A DNA stretch of 64,000 nucleotides from Acidobacteriota bacterium. Its GTDB lineage: Bacteria; Acidobacteriota; Terriglobia; Versatilivoradales; Versatilivoraceae. This document shows, piece after piece, positions 27,245 through 34,506 of the stretch (its first letter is position 1; each line of letters opens with the position of its first letter). The notes beneath the pieces were generated by a model, which saw only the letters and a list, made by a program, of their open reading frames with translations, was not told where the DNA came from and did no database searches. A program made the position numbers and the translations under genes. The stretch lies in assembly GCA_022826755.1 (NCBI GenBank), contig JAJDUG010000016.1, forward strand, positions 24,680 through 88,679, given 5' to 3'.

Positions 27245-27900
27245 CTAGCGCTCGACTGTTTCCCAGTCGGCGCTGGAGACAGCCGAACGGAGAATGAGAA
27301 GTTCTCTGCCGGCCTCGGTCAGGTCTCTGCCGACCCAGGATCGCATCACCCGCTCGGCGCGGTCCGGCAGTTCCTGCTCCCAGGCAACCGCAACCGCCTC
27401 GGTCCGCCAGCCGCACTCGAGAAGCGACTGCCAAAGGGGCCGGTGGGCCACTCTCCAGGAGTTCAGCTCCGTCCGGGTTCCCATGCCGGGATCGATGTAG
27501 ACGAATACGGCCGCCTCCACGCGGTTGCGGACCACATGCGCCAGGGCCGCCTCGATCACTTCCCGGGGATGATCCGTTTCCTCAGCCGCCCAGTCCCGGA
27601 AGCTGGAGCGGAAACCGTGCGGCACGGCCGCAATCCCGAGTTGGCGCAGCAGGCGGCGCACCGTGCTGTCATGCATTTGCTTCCCGCCTCCATGGGTGAA
27701 CACCAGCGGACCGGCTCCCTCATCCAGTGCCTTCGCCTCCTCGAGAAGCTCCAGCGCGCGTCCGCACAGCGGCACCCGGTGCCGGCGGTTCGTCTTCGTC
27801 CGCCTGGCCGGGACGGTCCACACCCTCCCGTCCCGATCATTCTCCTCCCACTCGGCCCACCGCACCTCGCCCCACCTGGCTGTCGTCAGCACCAGGAACT
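27245..27900 (-). pseudogene. Tyrosine integrase, C-terminal fragment with foreign tail
   Basis: The fragment begins inside the 'EFLVLT' block, exactly at the island's direct repeat, and reads 'LTTARWGEVRWAEW' through the catalytic region. It includes the His/Arg motif 'HGFRSSFRDWAAEETDHPREV' and 'EAALAHVVRNRVEAA'. The intact copies then have 'YARSDLFERRRRLM', whose first residue I take to be the nucleophile tyrosine. Here the frame turns into an unrelated ~85-residue tail ('FVYIDPGMGTRTELNSWR...'), so the nucleophile is lost. The upstream half of the same gene lies 10.6 kb away at 38.5-38.9 kb. Confidence 0.8.
27890..27900 (+). repeat. Left 11-bp direct repeat (putative attL core) of the 10.6-kb island
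   Basis: CACCAGGAACT here is repeated exactly at 38508-38518. On the minus strand it encodes part of 'EFLV' of the interrupted integrase. Immediately inside is CTAGTAT (27899-27905), mirrored by ATACTAG (38493-38499) at the other end. Confidence 0.75.
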
Positions 27901-27966
27901 AGTATGGATGCATGGAATCCATCGACTTCCATAGTCGTCCAATAGGGATTATAACTGACTCTATAA

Positions 27967-27982
27967 GCATGTATTTACATGC
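27967..27982. repeat. Perfect palindrome upstream of the island integrase
   Basis: GCATGTA-TT-TACATGC is a 16-base inverted repeat in AT-rich DNA between the island's left end and the integrase promoter. A second short inverted pair, ATGGAT/ATCCAT, lies at 27904-27922. Their position suits arm-type integrase or excisionase sites. Confidence 0.45.
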
Positions 27983-28017
27983 ATTATCCAACACTCCTTG
28001 TTTGTCCAAGATGTCCC

Positions 28018-28046
28018 TTGAAAACCATAACCATCCCCAATATAAT
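28018..28046 (+). promoter_or_regulatory. Integrase promoter, probably giving a leaderless mRNA
   Basis: TTGAAA (28018-28023), a 17-base spacer and TATAAT (28041-28046) form a near-consensus sigma-70 promoter. The ATG follows the -10 by only six bases, so transcription should begin at or within the start codon. The -10 lies inside the inverted repeat CCCCAATATAATTGGGG (28035-28051), a possible operator. Confidence 0.7.
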
Positions 28047-28052
28047 TGGGGA

Positions 28053-29333
28053 ATGAGTTATGTAATCAATCCGCCCCACTCTTCCCGTAAAACCAAGCCC
28101 AAAGGCCGCCATCCCCAAAAGGCCCTTTCGGCTGCCTTCGTGCGCTCGGCTCCGCCGGGAAGGCACTGTGACGGCAACGGGCTGTACCTGTTCGTCCAGC
28201 CCAGCGGCGCCCGGAGCTGGATTCAGCGGCTTGTCGTCCGGGGCCGCAAGCGCGAGCTCGGACTCGGTAGCCTCGCCCTGGTCTCGTTGGCCGAGGCCCG
28301 GGAGAAGGCCCTGACCAACCGCAAACTGGCACGCTCGGGCGGGGATCCGCTGGCGGAGAAGCGCCGTGCCGAGGGCATTCCCACCTTCGCCGAAGCCGCC
28401 CGGCGGGTGGTGGAGCAGAAGCAAGCCGGCTGGCGCAATCCCAAGTCGGCGACGAACTGGTTGCGTAGCCTGGACGCCTACGTCTTCCCGAGGATCGGAA
28501 AGATTGCCGTCTCGGAGGTCACCAGCGCTGACGTGCTGGAGGTCCTCACGCCCATCTGGCACCTCAAGGCGGAGACGGGCCGTGCCGTGCGGCATCGCCT
28601 GCGCGCCGTGCTGGAATGGAGCATCGCCATGGGTTGGAGAGGGGACAATCCTTGCGATCGGCTGCTGCCGGTGCTGGGTCGCCAGCACGATGTCGTCCGA
28701 CACCGCCGGGCCTTGCCCCACGGGGAGGTGGCGGCAGCTCTGGCAAGGGTGCGGGTGTCGGAACCGGCCACGGCGGACAGGTTGGCCCTAGAGTTTCTGG
28801 TGTTGACGGCGGCGCGGGGCGGCGAGGTCCGAGGGGCGGTGTGGACGGAGATCGATCGGGAGGACGGTGTGTGGACCCTTCCCGCCGGCCGAATGAAGGC
28901 GAACCGCCCGCACCGGGTGCCGCTGTGCGGCCGGGCGCTGGAGATTCTCGATGCCGCCCGGACACTGGGCGGAGGTCGCAGTCCGATCGTCTTTGTCACC
29001 GAGCGTGGGCAACCGCTCAACAACAAGCGGATGTGCCGGTTGCTGGAAAAGTACCGCATCGCGGCCGTGCCGCACGGCTTCCGGTCGTCGTTCCGGGATT
29101 GGGCGGCTGAGGAAACGGACCACCCGCGTGAAGTCATTGAGGCGGCCCTGGCGCATGTGGTCCGAAACCCGGTCGAGGCGGCCTATGCGCGGTCGGACCT
29201 GTTTGAACGGCGACGCCGGCTCATGTATGATTGGGCCGACTACTTGGCCAGCCCGAGCCGACGGCCGCAGGCCGGAGCAGCGCTCGATGGCCGTGCGAGG
29301 CGGGGACAGCGGGGCCGGCGCCGCAACGCGTAG
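28053..29333 (+). CDS. Tyrosine integrase of the island (P4-type, DUF4102-like N-terminus)
   Basis: This 426-residue protein appears intact. The N-terminal DUF4102-like part ('DGNGLYLFVQPSGARSWIQRL', 'LGLGSLALVSLAEAREKA') precedes a core-binding domain (~residues 110-205). The catalytic domain has the first Arg in 'LTAARGGEVRGAVW', the His-x-x-Arg block in 'HGFRSSFRDWAAEE' and the nucleophile region 'EAAYARSDLFERRRRLMYDWADYL'. The frame is open upstream to 27912, but the promoter and the second copy at 63.26 kb fix ATG 28053. Its own 'EFLVLT' codons differ from the island's attachment core by one base. Confidence 0.92.
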   Translation: MSYVINPPHSSRKTKPKGRHPQKALSAAFVRSAPPGRHCDGNGLYLFVQPSGARSWIQRLVVRGRKRELGLGSLALVSLAEAREKALTNRKLARSGGDPLAEKRRAEGIPTFAEAARRVVEQKQAGWRNPKSATNWLRSLDAYVFPRIGKIAVSEVTSADVLEVLTPIWHLKAETGRAVRHRLRAVLEWSIAMGWRGDNPCDRLLPVLGRQHDVVRHRRALPHGEVAAALARVRVSEPATADRLALEFLVLTAARGGEVRGAVWTEIDREDGVWTLPAGRMKANRPHRVPLCGRALEILDAARTLGGGRSPIVFVTERGQPLNNKRMCRLLEKYRIAAVPHGFRSSFRDWAAEETDHPREVIEAALAHVVRNPVEAAYARSDLFERRRRLMYDWADYLASPSRRPQAGAALDGRARRGQRGRRRNA

Positions 29334-29342
29334 TGCCGGGGA

Positions 29343-29376
29343 GCCAGCCTACCCAGTGTAATACACTGGGGCTGGC
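29343..29376 (+). terminator. Hairpin directly after the integrase gene
   Basis: Ten bases after the stop lies a two-tier hairpin. The inner arms are CCAGTGTA and TACACTGG around a single A, and the outer arms are GCCAGCC and GGCTGGC. No T-run follows, so it is either a factor-dependent or processing structure or a DNA site. Confidence 0.45.
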
Positions 29377-29781
29377 GAGGGGCTCCGGCCCCTTCGAACC
29401 CCCGACCGGGGAGATCTCTCCCCTGGCCCCCCATCACCCCCGACGCTCCCTTCTCCCTCTCCCATGACGGAGGCCTTGATGGCGCCGGAGGCGACAGCAA
29501 CGGGGCTGTTGCGGCGTTTCGGGGAAGCTTTCGACCACAACGGCGAGGGCTCCGCCCTCTGAGAGAGAGGTGTTGTGGGTAGCAGGATCTCCGCCATGTC
29601 AGCCCCCCGTCGGAAAGTCGGGGCCAACCATCCCGGCGCACTGGTGGGAGGCTTTGTGGCGAGTGTGGTTGTGCTGGTGTTCTGCACGTGATCTCAGAGA
29701 CCGCAGGTTTCGCCTCCTGTGAGACTGGTTTTGGCGTGGGAAGGTCCTTCTGTCGGAAAGAAGGACCTTCGGGGGGGTAGA
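29377..29781. repeat. Spacer with copy A of the island's hairpin repeat
   Basis: There is no credible gene. At about 29536-29615 (minus orientation) lies a copy of the hairpin unit found again at 32.1 and 37.3 kb. GAGGGC-TCC-GCCCTC sits inside CCACAAC/GTTGTGG arms. Over roughly 85 bases it matches the 32.1-kb copy in inverted orientation, then diverges. Confidence 0.55.
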
Positions 29782-30555
29782 ATGGTCTATCTCAAGCACT
29801 CAGAGATATCATTGATCGAAAACTTCGTCGCTTGGCCCCGGGGTCCCGGATACGTGCTTCGTTTTTCAGACAACACTTATGCGGAGTTCTTCAAGGACGA
29901 ATTTCAGATCGAGATTTATGACCCAGTTTATCAAGATCGTGGACCCTCCAAGAGAAATCATCTGATCAGCTTTTGCTTGAAGGAGCCGGCCGGCATCGTC
30001 GCCCGCGTGCTGAGCATGCTTGCCGACAAACGCCGCCAGTTCGCCGATGCTAGCCCCGCCCCACCTCAAGACGGGCTTCAGGACCCATTCGAGGCGCTTG
30101 TTGCCGGGATCGAGACGCGAGCCGACCAGCCGCTCACCGATGCCCTCTATCTCTATGAACAGGACCGGTCGCTTGTTGAGTTGGTTACGGATCTACAACG
30201 CACGCTTGAGAGAAATAAGCCGGAAGCAGCGCTCGACCGCCTCCATACGTATTGCATGAAATATTTTGCCTACCTTCTGTCGCTGCGTGGTATCGAATGC
30301 ACCGACAAGGAAGCGTTGCATGCTCGCTTCGGCAAATATCGCAACTGTCTGCTCGCTGAGACGAATCTGCAGGAGATCTCAGATCTTGCGATGAAGTCGG
30401 CGATCTCTATCCTCGAAAAGTTCAATGACGTGCGTAACAGTCGATCGTTTGCCCATGACTCGGTGATCTTGGATCACCAAGAAGCGCGTTATGTGTTCGA
30501 AATCGTGACCGCATTTCTTCGTTTTATCCGTTCCTATGAGGCAGGCCGGGTTTGA
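29782..30555 (+). CDS. AbiJ-like abortive-infection protein with HEPN-type C-terminus
   Basis: The 257-residue protein has an N-terminal domain ('GYVLRFSDNTYAEFFKDEF', 'IEIYDPVYQDRGPSK') that recalls the N-terminal domains of AbiJ-type proteins. A helical C-terminal domain resembles Abi_C/HEPN. The C-terminal motif 'DVRNSRSFAHD' fits the HEPN ribonuclease R-x6-H pattern (R218, H225), followed by 'EARYVFEIVTAFLRFI' as in abortive-infection proteins. It would act as an RNase triggered by phage infection; this is inferred from family resemblance. ATG 29782 follows a run of seven Gs. It has lower GC than the flanks and is cargo of the island. Confidence 0.65.
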   Translation: MVYLKHSEISLIENFVAWPRGPGYVLRFSDNTYAEFFKDEFQIEIYDPVYQDRGPSKRNHLISFCLKEPAGIVARVLSMLADKRRQFADASPAPPQDGLQDPFEALVAGIETRADQPLTDALYLYEQDRSLVELVTDLQRTLERNKPEAALDRLHTYCMKYFAYLLSLRGIECTDKEALHARFGKYRNCLLAETNLQEISDLAMKSAISILEKFNDVRNSRSFAHDSVILDHQEARYVFEIVTAFLRFIRSYEAGRV

Positions 30556-30617
30556 AATCGTTCAGCGCTAGTGCGATATATACCGATAAAGTGGTTTGGA
30601 AATCGGGCTGTGCAGAC

Positions 30618-31760
30618 TCACCAGATAGGGATTCCCCTTTCGATATACCAGCGATAAGCGGCAGCGAGGCGGTGGGCGTCGGAAAGCTCGCTCTGCGTCA
30701 TCGAGCTTTCTAGCCCCAGGAGCGTGGGAGAGTGGCTTCCGGGTGAGGCCTCGGCTGCCAGGGCCAGCCAGGCGTAAGCGTGGATGGCGTACATACGCCC
30801 GAGGGAGTAATGGGCGCGGGTGTGGTTCTGCTTAGCGGCCTTTAGGTACCAGTTGAGGGCCTGGTTGTAATCCTTCGAAATCTCCTGTTTCAAACTCGCC
30901 CGGCCCTGATGGTACATGCGCCCGAGTTGATATTGAGCACCAGCGTGTTCTAGCTCGGCAGCCTTCCGGTACCACTTCACCGCCTCTCGGTAGTCCTGTT
31001 GTACGCCACGGCCCTCAGCGTACATGGAAGCCAGGCGGTGTTGCGCCTCGGCGTTTGACCACTCGGCGGCCTTTCGATACCACTTCACCGCCTCTCCGTA
31101 GTCCCGCCCCACACCCCCGCGGCCATTGGCGTACATGGTGCCCAGGAGTAATTGAGACGGGTCGTATCCCGGTTGCTCGGCAGCCCTCCTGTACCACTTC
31201 ACTGCCTCTCGGTCATCCTGTGGTACGCCTCGGCCGGCAGCGTACATCTGACCCAGGCAGGTTTGCGATGGGGCGTGGTCCTGCTCGGCGGCCTTTCGGT
31301 ACCACTTCACCGCCTCTCGGTAGTCCCGCCGCACGCCCCGGCCCTCAGCGTATCTGGAACCCAGCCAGTATTGAGAAATAAAGAATCCTTGCCAGGCGGC
31401 CCTCTGATACCAGATCACCGCTTCTCTCTCGTCCTGTCGTACGCCCTTGCCCTCAGCGTACTTGAATGCCAGGGTGTTTTGACACAGGGCGTCTCCCTGT
31501 TCGGCAGCCTTCCTGTACCACTTCACCGCCTCTCGGTCGTCTTGCGGGACGCCATCGCCCTGATCATACATGAAACCCAAGAGGCCTTGCGCCTTGGCGT
31601 GTCCCTGATCGGCGGCCTTGCGAACCCACTTCACGGCCTCTCGGTGGTTCTGCGGCACGCCCTTGCCATGCATGTACTCAACTCCCAGGGCGAATTGAGC
31701 CTCGGCGTCCAAGCGAAACCACTTGCGGACCAAAGTGTTTAGGTTGCTTATGATTCTCAT
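30618..31760 (-). CDS. Sel1-repeat protein
   Basis: The 380-residue protein is almost entirely made of about eight Sel1-type (TPR-like) units of 36-38 residues, each of the form 'A...LG.MYA.GRGV..D.REAVKWYRKAAEQ'. It has no signal peptide, transmembrane segment or enzymatic domain, so it is likely a cytoplasmic scaffold or interaction protein. The last ~60 residues are degenerate repeats. It converges with the AbiJ-like gene, with a gap of about 60 bases between the stops. Confidence 0.85.
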   Translation of the reverse strand: MRIISNLNTLVRKWFRLDAEAQFALGVEYMHGKGVPQNHREAVKWVRKAADQGHAKAQGLLGFMYDQGDGVPQDDREAVKWYRKAAEQGDALCQNTLAFKYAEGKGVRQDEREAVIWYQRAAWQGFFISQYWLGSRYAEGRGVRRDYREAVKWYRKAAEQDHAPSQTCLGQMYAAGRGVPQDDREAVKWYRRAAEQPGYDPSQLLLGTMYANGRGGVGRDYGEAVKWYRKAAEWSNAEAQHRLASMYAEGRGVQQDYREAVKWYRKAAELEHAGAQYQLGRMYHQGRASLKQEISKDYNQALNWYLKAAKQNHTRAHYSLGRMYAIHAYAWLALAAEASPGSHSPTLLGLESSMTQSELSDAHRLAAAYRWYIERGIPIW

Positions 31761-33094
31761 CAGTCACCCTTTCTGAATCCGTGAGCCTGGGGGCTGGTTC
31801 AACGGTGCTCATGAAGTGGAGGGAAAGCGGCCCAGCGTTTCCAGCCCGCCGGGCTGGCCTTACTCCCCCTTGTAATCTGCCATCTTCAACCGCCCGATCC
31901 TTATGACCTGCGCCAACGGGTGAAATCAACCAAAGGCACCCATGGTCAGCAGGCCGCTACCTATTCGCTTCGGGCCAAAGCGAGGGTAATAATGGGCAGC
32001 CCTAGGAGCATATGCGAAAACGGCGAGGCTGCAAAAACGGCGGCCTCGGTCGGAGCGGGATAGGTCGATAATTTCCGCCTCTGGGGGTCAAGCAGATACC
32101 GTCAGATGGGCCGCCACCTTTCCGACGGGGGGTGGCGGTCTAACATGGCGGCGACCCTGCTACGCACAACGCCTCTCTCTCAGAGGGCGGAGCCCTCCCC
32201 GTTGTGGTTAAGGACTTTCTGCGAACGCCCCATTGGACACGGGATAAGACGGATTTCCCGCTCCCAATGCGACAAGGCGAAGTGACGCTGTGCCTCGCGT
32301 GTCCCTCCTCGCCCGGCGAAACGGTGCGCCGCACAAGAGGGGTGCTGGTGGTGAGAGCGACCCACCCTTTTGACCGCTGGTGCGGCACGGGGGCGGACAA
32401 AGGTGGCGGCCAAGGTGGCGGCCCTTTGCCCCCCTTCGGGGAGGTCGCTCTCACCTCAGTGATCCCTGGCGGGAAGGCCATCGAGCCGGCCGGGAGGCTG
32501 GCGCTAGGGACAGCAGAGCCAGGCAACAGACAAGCAAACCACAGCTCGCACATGGGCCACGACCGACACCTGGAGGACCGTGGCCTCTACGCCCAATGTC
32601 CGGCGCGCGGAACCTCACGGTTGCCAGCTGGCCGACGGTTTCGTGCCGAGCCGATTCGTAGCGATTCCACTATCGCCGCAATATTCGTAGCTGTTCGGTC
32701 AGGCCGTGATGGCTTGGACCCGGACGATGTTGGAGAGGATATCCAGGATCGTCATGACAACTATCTTGAGACTCACAGCGGCCACACCCCGCCACAAAGA
32801 ACCAGGAACCCGCCACCTGGGCGAGCCCCCCCCTCACTCATTGGGTTGCTGGGAAAGCAGCATAACACGCCCGTACGCTTGAGATGCCGGGGTGCTACGG
32901 GTCGCGGCAGGTCGAAAAACGCGATCCTAGGGCAATTGAGGACGTGTAATTGCTGCCGATCGGGGCCGAAATTGCGCGGGGGCCGTTGTGGGGTCTCGTT
33001 AACTCGAGATTGGGGCACCCAGCGCGCGCTGTGCTCCCGTCATGGTCGTTTCGTGGTGTCCGGCGTGGTTTGTATCGTCCGGAGGCCTCATGTT
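31761..33094. repeat. Non-coding tract with structured repeat copy B
   Basis: I find no credible gene. Copy B of the structured repeat spans about 32110-32490 (plus orientation). It has a hairpin GAGGGCGGAGCCCTC at 32183-32197 with CACAACG/CGTTGTG outer arms, then arms GGTGAGAGCGACC (32350-32362) and GGTCGCTCTCACC (32443-32455). An inner stem pairs CAAAGG (32398) with CCTTTG (32423). At 32687-32727 begins a 41-bp sequence repeated perfectly inverted at 38343-38383. A 421-codon frame crosses this tract but looks like chance. Confidence 0.6.
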
Positions 33095-33373
33095 TCAGAT
33101 CCAGGTTGTCCTAACCATAAAACCCCGCATCTGCAACTGGTAGCCCAGATGCGCTCCAGACGTGCGCAGGGTCATAGCAAAGGGTGCTTGGTCGTCAAAC
33201 TCTCCCAATCCGCCGTCCCGACCCGTCAACAGAACCGGTTCGTCGTCGTCGCCATCAATCAGCGCCGTCTTGGCGTAGATCGGAACACGGACCACGATCC
33301 CAAGCCTCCGCAGGTCGCAGCCTACTGTCTTGTTTCTCAAATCCAGGTCAACTTTCCGAGGAATAACGACCAC
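33095..33373 (-). CDS. Hypothetical small ORF in frame after the repeat-protein stop
   Basis: This is a 92-codon frame from GTG 33373. It is in the same frame as the preceding gene, separated from its TGA by seven sense codons. 'VVIPRKVDLDLRNKTVGCDL' and 'LIDGDDDEPVLLTGRDGG' look protein-like, but no family is recognised. It may be a remnant of a longer gene, a readthrough extension of the 358-residue protein, or chance. Confidence 0.3.
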   Translation of the reverse strand: MVVIPRKVDLDLRNKTVGCDLRRLGIVVRVPIYAKTALIDGDDDEPVLLTGRDGGLGEFDDQAPFAMTLRTSGAHLGYQLQMRGFMVRTTWI

Positions 33374-33394
33374 CTTGCCGGGATCACGGCAAGT

Positions 33395-34471
33395 TCAGTA
33401 CGGGTCTGTGATTGTGATTCGAGACTTCCCAGTCCGCTGAGTGGTGCCGGTCGACAAGCTGCCGTTTGAACCCCACATTCTGTGATATTCCATGTTTCCG
33501 ATCCGCTGGGTGGTGCCAGTCACCAGATTGCCGTCCGAGCCCAACAGACTGTGGTATTCCGTGTTTCCGATCCGCTGGGTAGTGCCAGTCACTAGGTTGC
33601 CGTCCAAATCCATCAGGCTGTGATACTCCGTGCTCCCGATCGGCTGGGTAGTGCCGGTCACCAGGTTGCCGTCCGAGCCCAACAGACTGTGGTATTTCGT
33701 GTTTCCGATCGGCTGGGTGGTGCCGGTCGAAAGGCTGCCGTCTGAGCCCAGTAGGCTGTGGTATTCCGTATTCCCGATCGGCTGGGTGGTGCCACTCAAC
33801 AGACCGCCGTCTGAACCCCACCAGTTCTCAAGAGTCGTCTCATAGCTTGTTCGGTGGCCGGTGTCTTCAGGCTGGCTCCAAACGGGAAATGAAGTCCTGC
33901 GGTATGTTGACTGGGGTGCCAAGGTGCTGCGAAGCAACGAGTCAGCGACCCCTTGGACAATTTCTCCGAACAAATTCAAATAGACACGCTGCCGGTTGAT
34001 TTGGTCGAGGCGTCTTCGTGCAGCGTCAAATCCCTGGTCACTCTCGCTGGCCAGGTCTTCGCCAGCCAGCTGCCGGTTGATCTGGTCAAGGCGTTTCCGT
34101 GCAGTGTCAAATCCCTGGTCACTCTCGCTGGCCAGGTCTTCGCCAGCCAGTCGCCGGTTGATCTGGTCAAGGCGTCTCTGTGCAGCGTCAAAGCCCCGGT
34201 CACTCTCGCCAGTTGGGTCCCCGCAGTCCAGTTGTCGGTTGATCTCATCGAGTCGCTTGCGCGCAGCGGTAAAGCGGTCAGATTCATCAGCAGAGGCAGG
34301 GGTCTCCACTGTGGGCTGAGAACCGGAAGGGAAAAGCAGGGCATCGCTCTCCTCCATAGTGAGACAATCCGATCGGTCGCCTTCGGTATCTTGAGGCGAT
34401 TGTGCGTGGCTCAATGCTGTAGAAAAGGCGAGCACAATAACCAACAAGATTTTCCAGACCGTCATGGTCAA
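33395..34471 (-). CDS. Secreted protein with two tandem-repeat arrays
   Basis: The 358-residue protein has a signal peptide (ILLVIVLAFSTALSHA). Four ~27-residue helical units follow at residues ~60-165, each like 'FDAARRRLDQINRQLAGED'. After a linker come six near-identical 23-residue units at about residues 222-345, each like 'GTTQPIGNTEYHSLLGSDG'. The second array is probably a surface beta-repeat. The 69-bp DNA units are very similar and could expand or contract. The helical unit recurs in the ankyrin protein encoded just upstream, so the two likely work together. The function is unknown. Confidence 0.7.
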   Translation of the reverse strand: MTMTVWKILLVIVLAFSTALSHAQSPQDTEGDRSDCLTMEESDALLFPSGSQPTVETPASADESDRFTAARKRLDEINRQLDCGDPTGESDRGFDAAQRRLDQINRRLAGEDLASESDQGFDTARKRLDQINRQLAGEDLASESDQGFDAARRRLDQINRQRVYLNLFGEIVQGVADSLLRSTLAPQSTYRRTSFPVWSQPEDTGHRTSYETTLENWWGSDGGLLSGTTQPIGNTEYHSLLGSDGSLSTGTTQPIGNTKYHSLLGSDGNLVTGTTQPIGSTEYHSLMDLDGNLVTGTTQRIGNTEYHSLLGSDGNLVTGTTQRIGNMEYHRMWGSNGSLSTGTTQRTGKSRITITDPY

Positions 34472-34506
34472 CCTCCTGATGTTTTAGTGAGAGTCTCCCT
34501 TGCCAT

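Noticed and set aside
32204..33469. 421-codon plus-strand frame in the island
   Set aside because: It crosses the structured repeat and the 41-bp repeat and has no domain-like segments; probably chance.
33420..33800. Possible CRISPR array (regular 69-bp repeats)
   Set aside because: The repeats are contiguous, lack unique spacers and encode in-frame 23-residue protein units; no cas genes are present.
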